Of a DNA stretch of 22,183 nucleotides, positions 7,982 to 14,900 are shown piece by piece. Source of the stretch: a bacterium (GTDB lineage Bacteria > Gemmatimonadota > Glassbacteria > GWA2-58-10). The translations under genes and the position numbers were made by a program. Every line of letters begins with the position of its first letter. Position 1 is the stretch's first letter. Location: contig JAJFUG010000215.1 in assembly GCA_021372515.1 (NCBI GenBank), positions 1-22,183 of the forward strand. The letters run 5' to 3'. Under the pieces are notes generated by a model, which did no database searches, was not told the origin of the DNA, and saw only the letters and a program-made list of their open reading frames with translations.

Positions 7982-8380
7982 TTAACGTTTCGAGAACTGG
8001 AAGCGCTTGCGGGCCTTCGGGTGACCGTATTTCTTGCGTTCGACCATCCGGGGGTCACGGGTGAGCAGGCCGAGCTTGCGCAGCAGAGAACGGTTGTTCT
8101 CATCCACCTGCACCAGGGCGCGCGCCAGGGCCAGGCTGATCGCTCCAGCCTGTCCGGTCAGCCCGCCACCGTCCACGTTCACCTGCACATCGTAATTACC
8201 CATGGCCTCGATGGCGGCCAGCGGCTGCTCACAGATCTGCACATGGGTGGTGCGGGTGAAATAAGTGGACAGGGCACGGCCGTTGACACTCCACTCGCCC
8301 TTGCCCCTTTTCAGGTACACCCGGGCCACGCTGGTCTTGCGACGCCCGATGGCGTGAAAAACGTTCAGATCCTTGTCCAA
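7982..8380 (-). CDS. rpsI: 30S ribosomal protein S9
   Basis: Small-subunit protein S9, whose C-terminal tail reaches the P-site tRNA. The 132-aa sequence shows the family pattern: AIGRRKTSVARVYLKRGKGEWSVNG split by the usual turns, GGGLTGQAGAISLALARAL, and the basic C-terminus ending in FSKR. No ATG is available near the N-terminus. TTG at 8380 is a convincing start because AGGAGG lies 8 nt upstream. It follows rplM after 49 nt, the usual L13-S9 pair. Confidence 0.97.
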   Translation of the reverse strand: MDKDLNVFHAIGRRKTSVARVYLKRGKGEWSVNGRALSTYFTRTTHVQICEQPLAAIEAMGNYDVQVNVDGGGLTGQAGAISLALARALVQVDENNRSLLRKLGLLTRDPRMVERKKYGHPKARKRFQFSKR

Positions 8381-8429
8381 ATTAACTTCCTCCTGTCAGG
8401 TCTCCCCCGGCGCCGTCCGGGCGGAAGAC

Positions 8430-8858
8430 TCAAATCGCCAGCGGTTCCGGTTTCTGGGCCTGATGGGGATGCTTTTCCCCGCGGTAGACCTTAAGCTTCT
8501 TGAGCTGACTGCGACCGAGACGGTTGTGCGGGAGCATACCCCGGACCGCGTGTTCGATCACCCTCTCCGGCTTGTCCTTGATCAGCTTGCTCAGGTCGGT
8601 CAGCCGGGCGCCGCCGGGATAACCCGAATGGCGGAAATAGGTTTTGTACTCGATCTTGCGGCCGGTCAGGCGAACCTTGTCGGCATTGACCACGATAACA
8701 AAGTCACCCGTGTCCAGATGCGGGGTGAAAACGGGCTTGTTCTTGCCCCGCAGACGCTGCGCCACCACACTGGCCAGACGGCCCAGAACCATGTTCGTGG
8801 CGTCCACCACCAACCACTTCTTCTCGATCTCACCTTTTTTAATCGAATAAGTCTGCAT
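8430..8858 (-). CDS. rplM: 50S ribosomal protein L13
   Basis: Large-subunit assembly protein L13; 142 aa, normal length. Visible hallmarks are [28 protein letters not shown], the RHSGYPGG turn, and [12 protein letters not shown] near residue 105, followed by [17 protein letters not shown] at 8858 follows GGTTGGAG. It is the first gene of the ribosomal unit and is preceded by a candidate promoter and a foldable leader of about 105 nt. Confidence 0.98.
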   Translation of the reverse strand: MQTYSIKKGEIEKKWLVVDATNMVLGRLASVVAQRLRGKNKPVFTPHLDTGDFVIVVNADKVRLTGRKIEYKTYFRHSGYPGGARLTDLSKLIKDKPERVIEHAVRGMLPHNRLGRSQLKKLKVYRGEKHPHQAQKPEPLAI

Positions 8859-8965
8859 GAAAACTCCAACCGGAATGAATCTTTCCAGCCAACCACGTAT
8901 GAGTACAATAAATCCGGCTGGCCGCGGCTTTCGCGGGCCGGATCGTCGAATTTCTCCAATAGAGA
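8859..8965 (-). promoter_or_regulatory. Structured leader of rplM, possible L13 autoregulatory site
   Basis: The predicted 5' untranslated region folds into a bulged hairpin: ATCCGGC (8912-8918) with GCCGGAT (8937-8943), then a 3-nt bulge, then CCGCG (8922-8926) with CGCGG (8932-8936). A second helix, CCAGCC (8885-8890) with GGCTGG (8916-8921), competes for the same bases, so the two folds exclude each other. Control of ribosomal operons by such leaders is well known, including L13 leaders in Firmicutes; that this one works that way is inference. Confidence 0.4.
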
Positions 8966-8971
8966 TTTCTA

Positions 8972-9000
8972 AAATTAACAGCCCTTCCGGGCCTTGTCAA
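8972..9000 (-). promoter_or_regulatory. Promoter of the rplM-to-frr unit
   Basis: On the minus strand a perfect TTGACA (9000-8995), a 17-bp spacer and TAATTT (8977-8972). The spacer contains GCCC-GGAA-GGGC, a small inverted repeat. A 10-bp direct repeat, TTAGAAATCT, flanks the promoter at 9011-9002 and 8972-8963 and may be an operator. The -35 box is consensus, the -10 box only partly so. Confidence 0.65.
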
Positions 9001-9030
9001 CAGATTTCTAACAAACTGCGCGGACTGATG

Positions 9031-10248
9031 TTACTTTCTTTTTGGACGGGAGACCCAGCGTTCGAAGGCGGAAACCGAAACCACGAAACGCATTACACTC
9101 TCCTCGGGATAGCCCGAGCCCTCCACGCTGCGCTTGCCGATCTCGAAAGCCAGGTCCAGAAGAGCGGCGTTTTTGCTCATGTACATCCCGGTGCCGAAAG
9201 CGAAGATGCTCTCGTGCACCGCGTTGCCGCCCAGCTCGAACGGGTAGACCGTGCGCGAATAACCGACACGCCAGGGCAGACGGCGGTACAGGTGGGGCGA
9301 CTCCGCCGAGGAGGGCTGCAACTCCACCCCAAGGCCCCAGCGCGACTGGTCCACCGACTGCACCCAGGAGTCGCTCATAACCGCGATCCCGGCCCAGCTC
9401 TGCCTCTCGTAATCGGCGCAGACCAGCAGCCGCGGCAGCACACGGTAGGTTCCGCCCAGACGCCACGAGGAGGCCAGGTCCTGCTCCAGCGATTCCTTGA
9501 GGCTCACTCCGCCGTTGGTCTTGACTTCCTTGGACACGTGCGCGCTCTTGGACAGCGTGTAACTCAAGCCCACATTCAGATCCTTGTAGGCGCCCAGAAG
9601 GCCGAAAGTCGGACGCACGCAGGAATAGTGGTACTTGAACTGGTCGATATCGTTGACCAGCAGGCTGTTGTCGAATGCGATCCGCCGCTCGTGATCCGCC
9701 ACCCCGATCAGCCAGTCGGCGGCCACACCCACGGCCAGATACTTGGACACCGTGCGCGCCACACCGATACGGCTGACATAGAAGCTGCCGGTGGTGGAGA
9801 ACGTGCGGGTCGCCGAGCCCGAGCTCAGGAAATCGTAAGCCTTGCTGTCCGAGACTTTCCAGGCCAGATCGCGGTCCTGGTACAGCCCCCAGCTCACGAC
9901 GAATTTCTTGTAGGCCGGAAAGACAGTGTTGAGCGACAGGTACTCGGTGGCGCGCAGGTTGGTCGAGCCCTGGGGCGTTTTCAGCGTGATGTAGTCCTGC
10001 GAGAACGTGCCGTTGACCCCGGAGCGCCAGAAATTGACCAGCCGGGCCGGGTTGCTGAACGAAAAATCCTCACCGTTCAGGGCCGTGGTGGCCCCGCCCA
10101 GGGCGCGTCCGCGGGCGTCCGCCCCGCTGACTGGAATACCCAGATGCGCCGCGCCCAGCATCGAATCGGCGTGCAGGACGGATGATCCGCCCGCGAGCAG
10201 GGCCATCCCGGCCGCAAGCACCAAACCTTTGAACGCACCACGCATCAT
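9031..10248 (-). CDS. Outer-membrane beta-barrel protein, PorV/FadL-like
   Basis: Predicted secreted outer-membrane barrel of about 405 aa; function unknown. A signal peptide is visible (basic start, hydrophobic core GLVLAAGMALLAGG, cleavage near VLHADS). Just after it comes the segment DARGRALGGATTALNGED followed by SNPARL. This resembles the N-terminal pattern of PorV/UPF0164 and FadL-type barrels, where a hatch-like segment with an NPA turn precedes the strands. The rest is alternating polar/aromatic stretches typical of beta strands. ATG at 10248 or 10245 is likely; the frame opens with TTG at 10257. It follows the lipoprotein gene after about 13 nt, so the two are probably co-translated and may work together at the outer membrane. 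Cargo or ligand cannot be told from sequence. Confidence 0.7.
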   Translation of the reverse strand: MMRGAFKGLVLAAGMALLAGGSSVLHADSMLGAAHLGIPVSGADARGRALGGATTALNGEDFSFSNPARLVNFWRSGVNGTFSQDYITLKTPQGSTNLRATEYLSLNTVFPAYKKFVVSWGLYQDRDLAWKVSDSKAYDFLSSGSATRTFSTTGSFYVSRIGVARTVSKYLAVGVAADWLIGVADHERRIAFDNSLLVNDIDQFKYHYSCVRPTFGLLGAYKDLNVGLSYTLSKSAHVSKEVKTNGGVSLKESLEQDLASSWRLGGTYRVLPRLLVCADYERQSWAGIAVMSDSWVQSVDQSRWGLGVELQPSSAESPHLYRRLPWRVGYSRTVYPFELGGNAVHESIFAFGTGMYMSKNAALLDLAFEIGKRSVEGSGYPEESVMRFVVSVSAFERWVSRPKRK

Positions 10249-10261
10249 CCGCCCCAATTCT

Positions 10262-11473
10262 TTATGGCTGCGACTGAGAACCCGGGCCGGCGTAGGCCGG
10301 CAGGTCGGAATAGATCACGGAGAAATACGGCTGCTTCGTGCTGTCCGCCACCGTGGGCGGGTATATTTCGGCGAAACCGGCGGTGGTGGCGTTGGCCAGG
10401 CTGGCCAGCACCACGTAGTTGCTGCTTCCGCCGCCCTCGCGCACCGCTTTCTGCACAGCGCTGGTCACATCCATCACCAGCGAGGTGTCTCTCTCGCCGA
10501 TCACGATGCCGTAACCCAGGGCCGCGGCGTCCGAGGGCACGAAACCCAGGTCGGTGCGCAGGTAGGTGCCGACCACGAAACTGTCCACGAACGCGGACCG
10601 GGCCATGCTCAGGTGGATGCTGGCCTGGTTGATTGTGGAATTGGCCGGGATGCCCGAGAAATCGTAGCGGAAGAACAGTTGACGCGCGGGCAGGGCCGAG
10701 ATCATCAGGTTGCCGGGATCGTTCGCGCCCTCGAACTTCACGATGGTCGCATCCATGAAAGCACGGCGGTCCAGCAGGAGTTGGTCGCTGGAGCCGGACT
10801 CGGTGTAGACCACCTCCAGGCGCGAGGCGGTCGGGCTGTCGGGATAGCCCTCGCGGGCCAGGAACTCGACCATCGTGTCATCCGACCCGTAGGTGATCAC
10901 CTCCAGCGACAGGTTCTCGCGGCCCGGGAGCCAGGAACGGAGTTGAACCACGTCCAGGCCAACCGAGATCGTGTCGTAGGCCGCACCGTTGAACGGAGCC
11001 TGCCCCAGGGGTGCGGCCGCGTAGTCGCCCCCCGGAGTGCTCCAGGGGGCGCCATCCGCCGCCTGGTCGTAGGTGACCTCGGTTTCCTCGAAATCCTTGT
11101 TCAGCAGGTGGATCGCGATATTAAGCGGCAGAGTGCCGCGGGTGCGGATCACGAAAAGCTGGAGGCGCGCGGACTGCACCTGGATGGTCGAGGGCAGCGC
11201 GGTGCGGAAACTGAGCACAGTGCGCAACTCGTACTGACGGCGGTGGCCGGCCAGAATCGTGGTCTGGCTGCCCTTGGCCACTGTACCGCCCTCGACGGTC
11301 CGTATCTCGAGGGCCCGATGGATTTCGGTGCGGATCGGGTCGGAGCCCTGCATCCCGCCGGGGACGAGGAGCATGCCCTTGTCATTATCGGATTTTGTGG
11401 CGCAAGCGGTCAGACCGGCCATGAGGACGGCCAAAGCGGTGAGCAGCAGTGTCCTGGTCAGATTTCGCTTCAC
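10262..11473 (-). CDS. Lipoprotein with DNRLRE-like domain
   Basis: Predicted exported lipoprotein of 403 aa from a GTG start at 11473. That start gives a clean lipoprotein signal: KRNLTRT, a hydrophobic core, then lipobox LTAC with the modified Cys at residue 24. The next residues (ATKSDNDKG) do not tell clearly which membrane it stays in. The body has the pattern of DNRLRE-type beta-rich domains: a strand such as ARLQLFVIRT, a TEVTYDQAADGAPW turn, GLDVVQLRSWLPG, then ASRLEVVYTE, followed by a second half with a similar layout (INQASIHLSMARS, MDVTSAVQKAVREGG). These domains are found in surface and extracellular proteins; the ligand is unknown. The open frame extends upstream to an ATG at 11545 that lacks a ribosome binding site. 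Its partner is the downstream barrel protein. Confidence 0.68.
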   Translation of the reverse strand: MKRNLTRTLLLTALAVLMAGLTACATKSDNDKGMLLVPGGMQGSDPIRTEIHRALEIRTVEGGTVAKGSQTTILAGHRRQYELRTVLSFRTALPSTIQVQSARLQLFVIRTRGTLPLNIAIHLLNKDFEETEVTYDQAADGAPWSTPGGDYAAAPLGQAPFNGAAYDTISVGLDVVQLRSWLPGRENLSLEVITYGSDDTMVEFLAREGYPDSPTASRLEVVYTESGSSDQLLLDRRAFMDATIVKFEGANDPGNLMISALPARQLFFRYDFSGIPANSTINQASIHLSMARSAFVDSFVVGTYLRTDLGFVPSDAAALGYGIVIGERDTSLVMDVTSAVQKAVREGGGSSNYVVLASLANATTAGFAEIYPPTVADSTKQPYFSVIYSDLPAYAGPGSQSQP

Positions 11474-11525
11474 TATTGTTCTCAGTCTCGGGTTGCCGTG
11501 GTCTTGGGTTTCAGGGCCGGTCAGC

Positions 11526-11599
11526 GGAAAAACAGGGCCGCCCATCCATCGTGCGATACGCCTTCCGCGCGCGGCGAAAATTGCATCCTGGGGGCGGCC
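11526..11599 (-). terminator. Attenuator-like structure before the lipoprotein gene
   Basis: GGGCGGCC (11592-11599) and GGCCGCCC (11536-11543) form an 8-bp GC stem enclosing 48 nt, in which CGCC/GGCG (11559-11562 with 11573-11576) can form an inner hairpin, or CCGCGCGCGG (11565-11574) folds on itself. On the minus strand TTTTT follows two bases after the stem (11532-11528). This may be the terminator of the cpoB-to-DUF1844 unit, or a conditional terminator in the leader of the lipoprotein/barrel operon. Confidence 0.45.
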
Positions 11600-11607
11600 A
11601 GTGGATA

Positions 11608-11636
11608 AAACTAACTCAAACGGGACGATTAAGCAA
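11608..11636 (-). promoter_or_regulatory. Weak candidate promoter for the lipoprotein/barrel pair
   Basis: On the minus strand TTGCTT (11636-11631), 17 bp, TAGTTT (11613-11608). It resembles the uppS and rplM candidates in spacing and in the T-ending -10 box. The predicted start point falls at the 5' arm of the attenuator-like stem. Both boxes are poor, so this is tentative. Confidence 0.3.
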
Positions 11637-11647
11637 CCCTTATACTT

Positions 11648-11920
11648 TTAAGAGGAAAGCCGCACATACTGCAGCCTGAGCTGGGTCAGAGCGGTTTCCA
11701 GGGCCTTTTTCTCATCCTCGTCAAGGTTGCCGCGGGTCTTGTCCTGCAGCACGCCCAGAAGGTCGATGACCATCCGGGCCAGCTCCAGGTTCTGCTGCTT
11801 GTCTCCGGTCTTCTCCGGGTCGAGGGCGGCCTCGAGGTAGCCTCCGGCGCTGGAACTGAGCATCAGCACCAGAGTGATGAAATTGGCCAGCCCATTGGAT
11901 GCTACACTGTCATCCGCCAT
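11648..11920 (-). CDS. DUF1844 family protein
   Basis: Small cytosolic protein of 90 aa with no known function. The pattern fits DUF1844: an N-terminal helix ANFITLVLMLSSSAGGYLEA with a moderately hydrophobic face, then LELARMVIDLLGVLQDKTRGNL, then a Glu-rich linker and a last helix ALTQLRLQYVRL. ATG at 11920 has GGAGGAACA upstream, which makes it a real gene and sets the start against a longer frame from 11956. It begins 13 nt after rnfA, the position rnfB takes in the common rnfABCDGE or rnfCDGEAB layouts. It contains no cysteine, so it cannot replace the iron-sulfur protein RnfB. Confidence 0.8.
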   Translation of the reverse strand: MADDSVASNGLANFITLVLMLSSSAGGYLEAALDPEKTGDKQQNLELARMVIDLLGVLQDKTRGNLDEDEKKALETALTQLRLQYVRLSS

Positions 11921-11933
11921 TTGTTCCTCCCTC

Positions 11934-12521
11934 TTACTTGAGGTTGAAACCGGCAAACCCGAGGAAAGCGATAGACATCAGGCCGGCGCAGATCAGCGCG
12001 ATCGGAATGCCGCGCAGGATCGAGGGCACGCGGGCCAGCTCGATCCGCTCACGGATTCCGGCCATCAGCAGCAGGGCCACGGTGAATCCCATCCCGGCCG
12101 TGGTGCCTTGGACCAGGGCCTCGACAAAATTCAGCTTGTCGTTGATGTTCAGCACGGCCACGCCCAGCACGCAGCAATTGGTGGTGATGAGCGGCAGGTA
12201 AATCCCCAGTGCCTGGTACAGCGACTGGGCGGTCTTGGCCAGCACGATTTCGACAAACTGCACCAGGGCCGCGATCACCAGAATGAACACGATCGTGCTC
12301 AGGTAGGTGATATCGTACGGGACCAGCACCAGGTAGTAGATCGGCCAGGTGACAAACGCGGTCATGGCCATGACGAAGATCACCGCCAGGCCCATGCCCA
12401 CCGCACTCGACATCTTGCGGCTCACCCCGAAGAACGGGCAGAGACCCAGAAAGCGCGACAGGACGAAGTTGTTGATGAAAATGGTGCTGATGGTGATTAC
12501 GAACAGGCGGCCGAAATCCAT
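11934..12521 (-). CDS. rnfA: Rnf complex subunit RnfA
   Basis: Integral membrane subunit of the Rnf ferredoxin:NAD+ oxidoreductase, which couples electron transfer to Na+ or H+ pumping. The 195 aa form six hydrophobic helices. Cys28 in SRFLGLCPF and Cys116/117 in LITTNCCVLG sit in the half-helix motifs that RnfA and RnfE share; in solved Rnf/Nqr structures these cysteines hold a [2Fe-2S] cluster between the two subunits. The start overlaps the rnfE stop by one base (TAATG), so translation is coupled. It is homologous to NqrE; the neighbouring rnfC with two 4Fe-4S motifs decides for Rnf rather than Nqr. Confidence 0.96.
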   Translation of the reverse strand: MDFGRLFVITISTIFINNFVLSRFLGLCPFFGVSRKMSSAVGMGLAVIFVMAMTAFVTWPIYYLVLVPYDITYLSTIVFILVIAALVQFVEIVLAKTAQSLYQALGIYLPLITTNCCVLGVAVLNINDKLNFVEALVQGTTAGMGFTVALLLMAGIRERIELARVPSILRGIPIALICAGLMSIAFLGFAGFNLK

Positions 12522-13123
12522 TATTCACCCGCCCCCTTCCGCGATTCAAAATAGTTGAAACCCGCCAACATCAGGCCCAGGGCGATGAATCCGCCCGGAG
12601 GCAGGATAAACAGCAGGATCGGCTTGTAGGAAGCCGGGGTGACCGGTATGCCGGCGAACGTGCCGGCGCCCAGTATCTCGCGCACCGACCCGATCACGCA
12701 CAGCACCACGGTGAACCCCAGGCCCATGCCAAGACCGTCCAGGAACGAGTGCACCACCCCGTTCTTGCCGGCGAACGCCTCGGCGCGGCCCAGGATGATG
12801 CAGTTGACTACGATCAGCGGGATAAAAATGCCCAGGGCCTTGTGCAGGGCCGGGGTGTAGCCGTGCATCAGAAGGTCGACTATGGTGACGAAGCTGGCGA
12901 TGATGACGATGTAGGCCGGCAGGCGGATCTTGCCCGGAATGCCCTTGCGCACCAGCGATACCACCACGTTGGAGCCGACCAGCACCGTGGTGGCGGCCAG
13001 CCCCATGCCCACTCCGTTGACTACGGACGTGCTCGTCGCCAGGGTGGGACACAGCCCGAGCAGCAGCCGGAAAATCGGCACTTCCTCCCACAACCCCCGG
13101 CTGAACGTTTTCCAGTATGACAC
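12521..13123 (-). CDS. rnfE: Rnf complex subunit RnfE
   Basis: Membrane subunit paired with RnfA; 200 aa, about six helices. Cys25 in LLGLCPTLATS and Cys108 in LIVVNCIILGRAEAFA match the cysteines that ligate the shared [2Fe-2S] cluster. A GTG start at 13123 has AAGGAG upstream. It follows rnfG after 18 nt. It is homologous to NqrD, and the order G-E-A is the usual one. Confidence 0.96.
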   Translation of the reverse strand: MSYWKTFSRGLWEEVPIFRLLLGLCPTLATSTSVVNGVGMGLAATTVLVGSNVVVSLVRKGIPGKIRLPAYIVIIASFVTIVDLLMHGYTPALHKALGIFIPLIVVNCIILGRAEAFAGKNGVVHSFLDGLGMGLGFTVVLCVIGSVREILGAGTFAGIPVTPASYKPILLFILPPGGFIALGLMLAGFNYFESRKGAGE

Positions 13124-13141
13124 GCTCGACTCCTTCTACGA

Positions 13142-13717
13142 TCAGGGTTGCTTGATTTTCGACTGCAATTTTTCCATGGCCTCACGGACCGAGCGGGTGA
13201 CCGCCCGCGAACTGATTGTCGCGCCGGTGATGGCCTCGATGCGGCTGGGGTCCTTGCCCCTGACCACTTGCAGTTGCTCGATGGATTTACCCTTGAACTG
13301 GTCCTGGAACCAGGGGGTCTTCGCTCCGCTCTTGACTTCCTCCACCCGTGTGCCCAGGCCCGGGGTCTCCTGCTGCGCGGCGATTTTGATCCCGGTCAGT
13401 TGCAGCAGCGTGTCCAACCCGACCATGGTGCGGATGTCGCTGGAGTAGCCGTGTCCCTCGGCCGGAACCACGTAGCCGATAAGCTGACGGCTGACACTGT
13501 CGGAGTAGGCCCGGTAGTAGAGCAGCGCCGCGCTGGAGTCTTTCTCGAACCAGCCTGCCCCGGGCAGGGAGGCCCGACGGGCCTCGGCCTCGCGCGAGGC
13601 CTCCACCGCAGCGATCTTGTCGCGGGTGACCAGGTAGACATTGGACAAGGCCGAGGCGGCAACCACCGAGATGAAAGCCAGGATCACCGCCATTTTCAAT
13701 ATCTCACGCAATTTCAC
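13142..13717 (-). CDS. rnfG: Rnf complex FMN subunit RnfG
   Basis: Membrane-anchored subunit carrying covalent FMN on the outer side of the membrane. The 191-aa protein has one N-terminal membrane helix (residues about 9-30) and an FMN-binding domain. The flavinylation motif TGAT is at 164-167 with Thr167 as the expected FMN-phosphate attachment site, and ETPGLGTR near 117 is a conserved part of the same fold. FMN attachment needs the transferase ApbE, which is not encoded here. A GTG start overlaps the rnfD stop (GTGA) and follows GGGAGG. Confidence 0.96.
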   Translation of the reverse strand: MKLREILKMAVILAFISVVAASALSNVYLVTRDKIAAVEASREAEARRASLPGAGWFEKDSSAALLYYRAYSDSVSRQLIGYVVPAEGHGYSSDIRTMVGLDTLLQLTGIKIAAQQETPGLGTRVEEVKSGAKTPWFQDQFKGKSIEQLQVVRGKDPSRIEAITGATISSRAVTRSVREAMEKLQSKIKQP

Positions 13718-14775
13718 TTACCTCCCGCGGCTTCCGCGCCGTAGACCCGCGGACGGGTGTAGGCGTCGATCAGCGGCGTAGCCGTATTCATCAGCAGGAT
13801 GGCGTAGGAGACACCTTCGGGGTAGCCGCCCTTGACCCGGATCAGCACGGTCAGAAGCCCGCAGCCCACGGCGAACACCCATTTACCCTTGCGGGTCACC
13901 GGGCTCGTCACCATGTCCGTGGCCATGAAAAAGGCGCCCAGGATCAGCCCGCCGCTCAGCACGTGCAGCAGCGGGTTGCCTGTGAAATAGCCCTCGGGCC
14001 CGGCGAACACCCAGGCGGCCAGCGCCACGGTGCCGATGTAGCCCAGCGGCACCCGCCAGTCGATGTACTTGCGGACGAACAGGTAGACCGCACCGATCAG
14101 CAGCAGAATCGCCGAGGTCTCGCCCAGCACGCCGCCCATGTTGCCCAGCAGAAGGTTCCGGTAGAACTCCCACTGGCCGGTCTGGGCCAGGACCGCATGG
14201 GCGTTCTGCACCTCCCGCGGGCTGAAAGCCGAGGGATTCTGCAGGATGGGGGCCACCGTGTTCTTGATCAGCTGCAGCGGGGTGGCCTGGGTGACACCAT
14301 CCAGGGTCAGGCCGCTCAGCGTGCCGCCACGCGGGACCGGGTAGTCGGGACTGGAAATCATGATTGTGGGGAACGAGGCCAGCAGGAACGCCCGCGCCGC
14401 CAGGGCCGGGTTCCAGACGTTGAAGCCGATGCCGCCGAACACTTCCTTGGCCACCACGATGGCGAAAACGCCGCCCAGGACCGCCAACCACCAGGGCGCG
14501 TTGGCCGGAAGGTTGAACGCCAGCAGCAGACCGGTCACCACTGCCGAATAGTCATCGATCGAGCGTGGCACCTTGCGTAGGCGCTGGCAGAGCGCCTCGG
14601 CCGCCACCGCGGAGCCGATGCTCAGCACGATCAGCATCGCGGCGTGCCAGCCGAAGAAATACACCGCCCCCAGCGTGGCCGGAGCCAGCGAGATCAGCAC
14701 CCCTTTCATGATCGAGGGCACCGATTCGCCGGTGTAGAAATGTGGAGAGCTCGAGACTTTCAGAAATTCACTCAT
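13714..14775 (-). CDS. rnfD: Rnf complex FMN subunit RnfD
   Basis: Multi-helix membrane subunit homologous to NqrB, forming much of the ion path with RnfG. The 353 aa include the covalent FMN motif TQATPL at 162-167, with Thr165 the expected attachment residue, an early conserved SSSPHFYTGES segment, and GFNVWNPALAARAFLL near 117-132. The C-terminal LLMNTATPLIDAYTRPRVYG is typical. ATG at 14775 follows AGGTGACC. A 125-nt gap with two hairpins separates it from rnfC. Confidence 0.96.
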   Translation of the reverse strand: MSEFLKVSSSPHFYTGESVPSIMKGVLISLAPATLGAVYFFGWHAAMLIVLSIGSAVAAEALCQRLRKVPRSIDDYSAVVTGLLLAFNLPANAPWWLAVLGGVFAIVVAKEVFGGIGFNVWNPALAARAFLLASFPTIMISSPDYPVPRGGTLSGLTLDGVTQATPLQLIKNTVAPILQNPSAFSPREVQNAHAVLAQTGQWEFYRNLLLGNMGGVLGETSAILLLIGAVYLFVRKYIDWRVPLGYIGTVALAAWVFAGPEGYFTGNPLLHVLSGGLILGAFFMATDMVTSPVTRKGKWVFAVGCGLLTVLIRVKGGYPEGVSYAILLMNTATPLIDAYTRPRVYGAEAAGGK

Positions 14776-14864
14776 CAGGTCACCTTGCCGCTCTTGGACA
14801 GACTTCTCCCGGAAAATTCCGTTCGATTGCGAATTGAAACGGTTAACACTGCCCCGGAGCCACC

Positions 14865-14896
14865 GCTGTCAGCGGACAGCGCCTCGCCCGGAGGCG
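14865..14896 (-). other. Tandem hairpins between rnfC and rnfD
   Basis: Two small stems lie just past the rnfC stop: CGCCTC/GAGGCG (14880-14885 with 14891-14896) and GCTGTC/GACAGC (14865-14870 with 14875-14880), sharing one base. No U-tract follows. They could stabilise the rnfC message or tune read-through into rnfD. Confidence 0.4.
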
Positions 14897-14900
14897 GGAT

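Noticed and set aside
8857-11608. Plus-strand frames of 442 and 533 codons opposite the barrel and lipoprotein genes
   Set aside because: The minus-strand frames have signal peptides and recognisable domain patterns; the plus-strand frames have neither.
11474-11647. Possible remnant of a broken rnfB between the DUF1844 and lipoprotein genes
   Set aside because: No cysteine clusters or membrane helix appear in any frame of this 174-nt gap, and it is better explained as a leader region.
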